From: Actinomycetota bacterium
Lineage (GTDB): Bacteria; Actinomycetota; Actinomycetes; Nanopelagicales; Nanopelagicaceae
DNA: 52,330 nt
Direction of reading: 5' to 3'
Assembly: GCA_009698845.1 (NCBI GenBank)
Contig: WLPI01000003.1
Location: 1 to 52,330 of the forward strand
This document shows positions 47,751-52,330 of this stretch, in pieces. A program made the translations under genes and the position numbers. The number at the start of each line of letters is the position of its first letter. Positions within the stretch are counted from its first letter, which is position 1. The notes under the pieces are model-generated. The model was given only the letters and a program-made list of their open reading frames with translations, searched no databases and was not told the origin of the DNA.

Positions 47751-47790
47751 AATTCCCCACTTTACACCACTTTCCTCCTTTTTACACCAC
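47751..47790 (-). promoter_or_regulatory. MraZ operator: four 10-bp repeats
   Basis: Reading the minus strand from 47790, four consecutive 10-mers occur: GTGGTGTAAA, AAGGAGGAAA, GTGGTGTAAA and GTGGGGAATT. Three begin GTGG(T/G)G and the second is a weaker match. The exact 10-bp phase matches one helical turn and the repeat pattern reported for MraZ operators. They lie 45-84 nt upstream of the mraZ ATG, probably overlapping its promoter. Confidence 0.75.
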
Positions 47791-47863
47791 TCTGGCCCAT
47801 TTTTTCCCTAACCCTCCCCCAATAGCCCCTTCGCGCCCCACCTCCAAAATCGGCGTCACAACG

Positions 47864-47893
47864 CAAAAAAGCCCCGACCAAGTGGCCAGGGCT
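47864..47893 (-). terminator. Rho-independent terminator after the DUF3040 gene
   Basis: On the minus strand AGCCCTGGCC (complement 47884-47893) pairs with GGTCGGGGCT (complement 47870-47879), ten pairs including two G-T, around loop ACTT, followed by six T (47865-47870). It isolates dnaE2-dinB-DUF3040 transcription from mraZ and is the clearest terminator in the window. Confidence 0.88.
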
Positions 47894-47910
47894 CTCTTTG
47901 GTTGACTTAC

Positions 47911-48273
47911 TTATTCGAAGTTTCGACGATCCCAACGCTCCTGCATGCGATCTGAAAACGATGTGCGCGATGCCTTAGAGCGATTTCCTGACTTTCCTGC
48001 CCCCGCTGCAATAGCTCCGATTGAACGTGCCAGTGTGAGCACGCCCGAGAGTGCAAAGAGGAAGCCCAGTACGCCGACCGGGGTGTTCTTGGCAATGAGG
48101 CCAGCGAAAATCACAGCTATTCCAAGAGCTACAAGGGCGCCACCTAGCAATAGGCGCGGCTTTGTAGCCGAGATCGTTGACCCGGCAAGACGTGATTCCA
48201 GACGTGGGTCATCGGTAGCAAGTGCTGCTTCCATCTCGTCTAAAAGGCGACGTTCGCGATCGGATAAGGCCAT
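47911..48273 (-). CDS. DUF3040 small membrane protein
   Basis: 120 aa from ATG 48271-48273. The N-terminus MALSDRERRLLDEMEAAL is the DUF3040 signature; two hydrophobic helices follow (~43-62 and 66-86); the C-terminus is basic (SKASRTSFSDRMQERWDRR). It is a common actinobacterial membrane protein of unknown function, frequently near the division cluster. TACAGT lies exactly 6 nt before the ATG and no ribosome site is seen, so the mRNA may be leaderless. A longer frame from 48291 is less likely. Confidence 0.87.
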   Translation of the reverse strand: MALSDRERRLLDEMEAALATDDPRLESRLAGSTISATKPRLLLGGALVALGIAVIFAGLIAKNTPVGVLGFLFALSGVLTLARSIGAIAAGAGKSGNRSKASRTSFSDRMQERWDRRNFE

Positions 48274-48279
48274 AAACAC

Positions 48280-48285
48280 ACTGTA
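48280..48285 (-). promoter_or_regulatory. -10 box for leaderless DUF3040 mRNA
   Basis: TACAGT on the minus strand, six bases (GTGTTT) and then the ATG at 48271-48273. No ribosome site lies between. The -35 region is not clear. Confidence 0.42.
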
Positions 48286-48321
48286 GAACACTTCTTTTTC
48301 CTGCGCTAGTTGATACGCCGG

Positions 48322-49500
48322 CTAGTCCTCTTCTGGCTGAATCAGGCGCCCTGGACGCACACTTTCGCGGCCAAAGCGCGCCTTGGCCTTATCAATGGCG
48401 GTGTCGGCATCGCGCCAACCCTTATCTCGCGCACCAAGTTCTAGCTGAACGGGCGACTCTTCAGTCAGATTACCCAGGGATACGCCCACTAAGCGAATGC
48501 GCGCACCCTCATTGCGAAGTGCGAGATACAAAGCCTTCACAATCTCGTATACCTCGTGAGTGCTATCGATTCCTAGTGGCACAGTCTTTGAGCGAGTAAT
48601 CGATGTGAAGTCTGCAAATTTAATCTTGATGCTAATTGTTTTTGCGTACAGATTTCTTTCGCGCAGTCGAGCCGTTGATTTCTCGGTCATGCGCAAGAAC
48701 TCTGTCAATATTTCTTCAGGGCTATCTATATCTCGTGCAAAAGTCTCTTCGTTGCCAATACTCTTTTCGGGTTCATCAGGAATCACATCACGATAATCAC
48801 GCCCCCATGCAAGCTCATAGAGTGACTCTCCCGTTGCTTCCCCAAGTGCTCTTACAAGTGTGGAGCGCGGAGTGTTAGCAATATCTGCAACAGTATGAAG
48901 TCCAAGGCGATCAAGTGACTCTGCTGTCTTTGGACCTACTCCCCATATTGCGCGCACTGGCAGAGGATGTAGGAATTCAAGAATGCGATCAGATTTAATC
49001 TCGAGTACTCCATTAGGTTTGCAATGTTGCGATGCCAGTTTTGCGATGAACTTGGATTGAGAGATTCCAACAGAACACGTGATGCCTTCTTGCTGTTCAA
49101 CCTGTGTGCGGATCTTCTGTGCAATCTCGCGGCCGTCACCAAATAGTTTCTGCGAACCTGTGACGTCCAGGAATGCCTCGTCGAGTGAAATTGGTTCTAC
49201 AAGCGGTGTAAATGAATGAAATATCTGCATAACTCGCTCTGATATCTCTGAATACCTGTGATGCTCTGGCGCGATAAAGATTGCATGCGGTGCCATTCGC
49301 TTTGCTCGTCCCACCGGCATTGCAGCGCGAATCCCAAATTTGCGAGCCTCATAGTTCGCCGAGAGAACTACGCCTCGAACTCCTGCCCCGACTACCAGTG
49401 CCTTACCTTTATATTGTGGGTTATCGAGTTCTGCAACGGATGCGTAGAACGCATCCATATCTACATGAAGAATTACAGACTCGCTCTGCTCTTCACTCAT
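48322..49500 (-). CDS. dinB: DNA polymerase IV (Y-family)
   Basis: 392 aa. Catalytic residues are intact: D14 in HVDMDAFYAS and D107-E108 in ISLDEAFLDVTG. Steric-gate region YAS, helix-hairpin-helix IWGVGPKTAESLDRLGL and little-finger domain ~245-350 are present; QLELG near residue 359 could be a beta-clamp motif. Pol IV extends past damaged bases. It begins inside the dnaE2 stop (ATGA), so both are translated together. It is not ImuB, which lacks the catalytic residues. Confidence 0.95.
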   Translation of the reverse strand: MSEEQSESVILHVDMDAFYASVAELDNPQYKGKALVVGAGVRGVVLSANYEARKFGIRAAMPVGRAKRMAPHAIFIAPEHHRYSEISERVMQIFHSFTPLVEPISLDEAFLDVTGSQKLFGDGREIAQKIRTQVEQQEGITCSVGISQSKFIAKLASQHCKPNGVLEIKSDRILEFLHPLPVRAIWGVGPKTAESLDRLGLHTVADIANTPRSTLVRALGEATGESLYELAWGRDYRDVIPDEPEKSIGNEETFARDIDSPEEILTEFLRMTEKSTARLRERNLYAKTISIKIKFADFTSITRSKTVPLGIDSTHEVYEIVKALYLALRNEGARIRLVGVSLGNLTEESPVQLELGARDKGWRDADTAIDKAKARFGRESVRPGRLIQPEED

Positions 49501-52330
49501 ATCGCCACACTATCTCTTTCCCCCTTTTGTTTCAGCCACTTGTCGTAGGCAATGCGCAAGTCCCATACCGCAGTAGCCCGTATTGATATTCCGCGCTTTC
49601 CAGTACGTCGTGTTTGTCCGCGTACAAGAAGCAGGGATGTCGAGTACAGAGTTGAAGCGTGGTCCTCTTGTGCATCAGGGAAAAATGTTGAATCGCTACA
49701 TCCATAACCATCATCGAGGGTAAGAAAAATAACGCGACGTCCAGATCGTACTGGTGGCGTTTGTAGTGCCACTTTTATTCCAGCAACAAGTACAGATGAC
49801 TCAGAGCGCAGAGTAAGGAGATCTGATGACTTAACTGCCCCAATTGCATTAAGGAATTCGGCATAGAAGCTGAGCATATGTTGGGTTACATCCATCCCAA
49901 GGCGCTCTACTTCGCTGCGCACTTTCTCTGCAGGGTTCATGGGTGCAAGCCCACTGCTTTCAAGTGCAGGGGGTGCGAAACCAAAGGTAAGTTGCGAGCC
50001 AGGCAAATGCGCAACTGGTGATTTCTGTAAATCACTAAAATGCAATAAGAGATCGCGCTGATTATTGTGAATCGAATCGAAAGCACTGGTGAGAATAAGA
50101 TTTTCGATAACGGGGACAGAGGCGCCTGATCTGCGATAGAAATCAGCAAGGTCTATATATGGCTGTCCAGTAATAATTGATGCAATCTCTTTCTCGGATA
50201 TCCCTGACACGGTAGAAAATGCGATACGAATTGCATCTCCATCAAGTGTTCGCTCGACGTGATATTCATCTGATGATTTATTGATATCAAGTGCTGCTAT
50301 ACCAACTCCCATCTGACGCACTTCATCGAGCATTAATCGTTTGGGATACATGCCAGGATCATGTGTCAGCACGCCCGCCATAAATGCTGCAGGGTGATGA
50401 GTCTTAAGCCATGCAGATTGATAAGTGGGTAAAGCAAAAGCTGCAGCATGTGCTTTACAGAAACCAAATGATGCAAAGGCGCGCAGGACATCCCAAATCT
50501 CGGTAACCACTTTTAAGTGATACCCACGTTCTGTTGCAGCAGGGAAGAACCAATCGCAGACTTCTTGTTGGCCTGCCTTATCCCCCAGCGCCCGTCGTTT
50601 CTCATCGGCAGCAGCGAGAGAAATACCTGTCATCACCGAGATAATTGAAATTACTTGTTCGTGAAAGACGACAACGCCTTCAGTTTCAGACAAAATCGGT
50701 AACAAATCTGGATGAATGATTTGCGCTGGGTTCCAGCCATGTCGCGCATTAAGAAATGGGCGAATCATGTCGCTCTTTACCGGCCCAGGCCTGAAGAGTG
50801 AAATATCAATAATGAGATCGCTGAAGGTTCGCGGTTCAAGTTTTCCTACGAGTTCGCGTTGTCCTGGACTTTCTACTTGAAAAATACCTAGCGTGCGCGT
50901 TGATTGAATCAATGAATACGTATCTGCATCATCGAGTGGTACCGCATCGATATCAATCTCTTTCTCTTCTATTCTTTTAATCTCGTGGATTGCATGCGCA
51001 ATTGTGGATTGCATGCGCACGCCTAATATGTCGAGCTTCAGCAGACCAATATCTTCGACATCATCCTTATCAAATTCGACCATAGGAAAACCGCCAGCAT
51101 TAATCTGTATCGGTGCGCGATCAAGAAAAGATGCATCAGATAAGACCATCGCGCATGGATGCATTGCAAGATGTCGTGGCAGACCATCAAGACGCGCGGC
51201 AAGAGCAATCGTGGCGCGAGTAAGAGGCGCTGATGTATTAAGTGACTTAAGTTCTGGCAACGAGTTCAGCGCTGCATCGATATTTCCTGCACGAATATGT
51301 GGCATTGATTTTGCAAGGAGATCTATCTCCATTGCAGGCATTCCCAGGGCTGCCCCGGCATCGCGAATCGCATTACGTGCACGATATGTATCGACCATTG
51401 CCACAGTTGCGCACCGCGAGATTGCGCCAGGCTTGCTCCAATCTTGTGGGCCATAGCGTTTAAAGACCATGTCATAGATTTCAAGGCGACGTGCAGATTC
51501 GACGTCGATATCAATATCAGGAAGTGCGCGGCGCAGCGGTGAACAAAAACGCTCCATCAACAAACCATGTTGCATCGGATCAACACCAGAAATTCCAAGT
51601 AAGTGACAGATAAGTGAACCTGCACCACTGCCTCGCGCTGCTACACGGATATCTGCAGCTCGCGCCATATCGGTGATATCTGCAACGGTAAGAAAATATG
51701 ATTCGTATCCAAGAGTTGCAACAGTTGCGAGTTCATCATCAAGGCGTGCACGCGCTTTCGCAATTGTTGTGCCATCGTTATAGCGCCAGTTGATACCTGC
51801 TTCAGAACGAGTGCGTAGCAGGGTCCGCATAGCAGCTGCCGAATCGGCGCCAACTATGTGTGCCTCTGGTAAATGAATTGCACCTAAGCCAATATCGCGT
51901 TGCGGAGATAAGACTGCACGCTCTGCCCACTGCCGAGTTGTTTTAAGAAGTGCGCGTGGTGTGCGCTCCCCTGCTGCTCGGGCAATCTCTGCGGCCAATA
52001 GAACCATTTCATCTGTACTCTTTAAATACGCCTCAGCGTTACGGCGTTCTACATTGCGTGGATGCAGCGGAACTAATTGACGGGCGCAATCTAGGACATC
52101 GGCAACAGGTCCATCGGCGCGATCTCGCATCCGCACTGCATTAGTGATTACTGCATCAATATCGTTATCGCGAGCAAAGATCAGCGATCGAGCAGCATGA
52201 GCTGTAGAGCGAGGGCCGTTACCTGCAACTAGATGCGAGACACATTCGATAGCGTGGTCTGCAAAGAGATCGCGCGTCTGGTTAAAGATATCTAGCGCTG
52301 CATCAAAGCGGTGCGCAGCAAGTGCTTGCG
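49497..52330 (-). CDS. dnaE2: Error-prone DNA polymerase DnaE2 (N-terminus off window)
   Basis: At least 943 codons; the frame stays open to the window edge, so the N-terminal PHP region is missing (first residues seen are ALAAHRFDAALDIFNQT). Polymerase motif LPDIDIDVESAR has the catalytic Asp pair; KLDILGVRMQST, LFRPGPVKSDMI and FHEQVISI follow, then an OB-fold C-terminus (SSVLVAGIKVALQTPP). The C-terminus ends WLKQKGERDSVAI. DnaE2 does translesion synthesis, usually with ImuA/ImuB; here it is followed by dinB with a 4-nt overlap. Compared with DnaE at 21753-25286 it has shorter C-terminal parts. Confidence 0.93.
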   Translation of the reverse strand, partial: QALAAHRFDAALDIFNQTRDLFADHAIECVSHLVAGNGPRSTAHAARSLIFARDNDIDAVITNAVRMRDRADGPVADVLDCARQLVPLHPRNVERRNAEAYLKSTDEMVLLAAEIARAAGERTPRALLKTTRQWAERAVLSPQRDIGLGAIHLPEAHIVGADSAAAMRTLLRTRSEAGINWRYNDGTTIAKARARLDDELATVATLGYESYFLTVADITDMARAADIRVAARGSGAGSLICHLLGISGVDPMQHGLLMERFCSPLRRALPDIDIDVESARRLEIYDMVFKRYGPQDWSKPGAISRCATVAMVDTYRARNAIRDAGAALGMPAMEIDLLAKSMPHIRAGNIDAALNSLPELKSLNTSAPLTRATIALAARLDGLPRHLAMHPCAMVLSDASFLDRAPIQINAGGFPMVEFDKDDVEDIGLLKLDILGVRMQSTIAHAIHEIKRIEEKEIDIDAVPLDDADTYSLIQSTRTLGIFQVESPGQRELVGKLEPRTFSDLIIDISLFRPGPVKSDMIRPFLNARHGWNPAQIIHPDLLPILSETEGVVVFHEQVISIISVMTGISLAAADEKRRALGDKAGQQEVCDWFFPAATERGYHLKVVTEIWDVLRAFASFGFCKAHAAAFALPTYQSAWLKTHHPAAFMAGVLTHDPGMYPKRLMLDEVRQMGVGIAALDINKSSDEYHVERTLDGDAIRIAFSTVSGISEKEIASIITGQPYIDLADFYRRSGASVPVIENLILTSAFDSIHNNQRDLLLHFSDLQKSPVAHLPGSQLTFGFAPPALESSGLAPMNPAEKVRSEVERLGMDVTQHMLSFYAEFLNAIGAVKSSDLLTLRSESSVLVAGIKVALQTPPVRSGRRVIFLTLDDGYGCSDSTFFPDAQEDHASTLYSTSLLLVRGQTRRTGKRGISIRATAVWDLRIAYDKWLKQKGERDSVAI

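Noticed and set aside
1-52330. Mobile elements, CRISPR arrays, prophage or attachment sites
   Set aside because: No transposase, integrase, regularly spaced repeats or composition break was seen; the gene order is that of a conserved core region.

Overview
This window looks like a chromosomal segment from a streamlined, low-GC actinobacterium. By gene content and compactness I would place it near the freshwater acI lineage (Nanopelagicales), but that placement is inference. Actinobacterial signs are the his-trp supercluster with a PriA-type HisA and no trpF, an ANTAR response regulator, SepF next to ftsZ, no ftsA in the division cluster, a DUF3040 gene, a translational T-box on ileS and a structured RNA before rsmH. 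Genes are tightly packed, many overlapping by 4 to 11 nt, and base composition by eye is in the mid-40s percent GC. I see no insertion sequence, prophage, CRISPR array or transfer island. Gene order matches what I remember of the Streptomyces and Mycobacterium chromosomes, so this is a core-genome region.

Layout (nearly everything is on the minus strand, so transcription runs from high to low coordinates). 1-1523: the 5' part of a branched-chain amino-acid binding protein gene, an ANTAR response regulator, and a tRNA-Leu(CAA) whose 3' end lies one base from the regulator's start codon. 1590-9033: pyruvate kinase and glutamate synthase (gltB-gltD). 9124-21701: one long probable operon hisD-hisC-hisB-hisH-priA-hisF-hisI-trpE-orf-trpC-trpB-trpA-mauE-dsbA-lgt-VIT, joining two amino-acid pathways to envelope functions. 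21753-27523: dnaE, rluD, lspA and a DksA-like regulator with a histone-H1-like tail. 27524-30934: a T-box leader and ileS, the only plus-strand gene. 30931-47706: yggT-sepF-yggS-pgeF-ftsZ-ftsQ-murC-murG-ftsW-murD-mraY-murF-murE-ftsI-ftsL-rsmH-mraZ, the division and cell-wall cluster. 47725-52330: the MraZ operator region, a DUF3040 membrane protein, DNA polymerase IV and the larger part of a DnaE2 error-prone polymerase gene, cut by the window edge.

How the genes work together: mraZ to murC/ftsQ/ftsZ make and position the septal wall. MurE carries the meso-diaminopimelate DNPR motif. SepF and the FtsZ C-terminal tail stand in for the missing FtsA. Lgt and LspA together process lipoproteins. 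The MauE-like and DsbA-like pair probably forms disulfides outside the membrane. PriA links the his and trp pathways. DnaE is the replicative polymerase, and DnaE2 with DinB are a translesion pair.

Most notable observations: a tRNA-Leu with a class I (short variable loop) shape fused to a regulator start; a 22-bp inverted-repeat RNA element between mraZ and rsmH; four exactly 10-bp-phased MraZ boxes; an ileS T-box with what looks like a very short Stem I; an apparently missing divIVA at its usual site; a dinB-dnaE2 pair without the usual imuA/imuB; and several genes with a -10-like hexamer 6-7 nt before the start codon, suggesting leaderless mRNAs.
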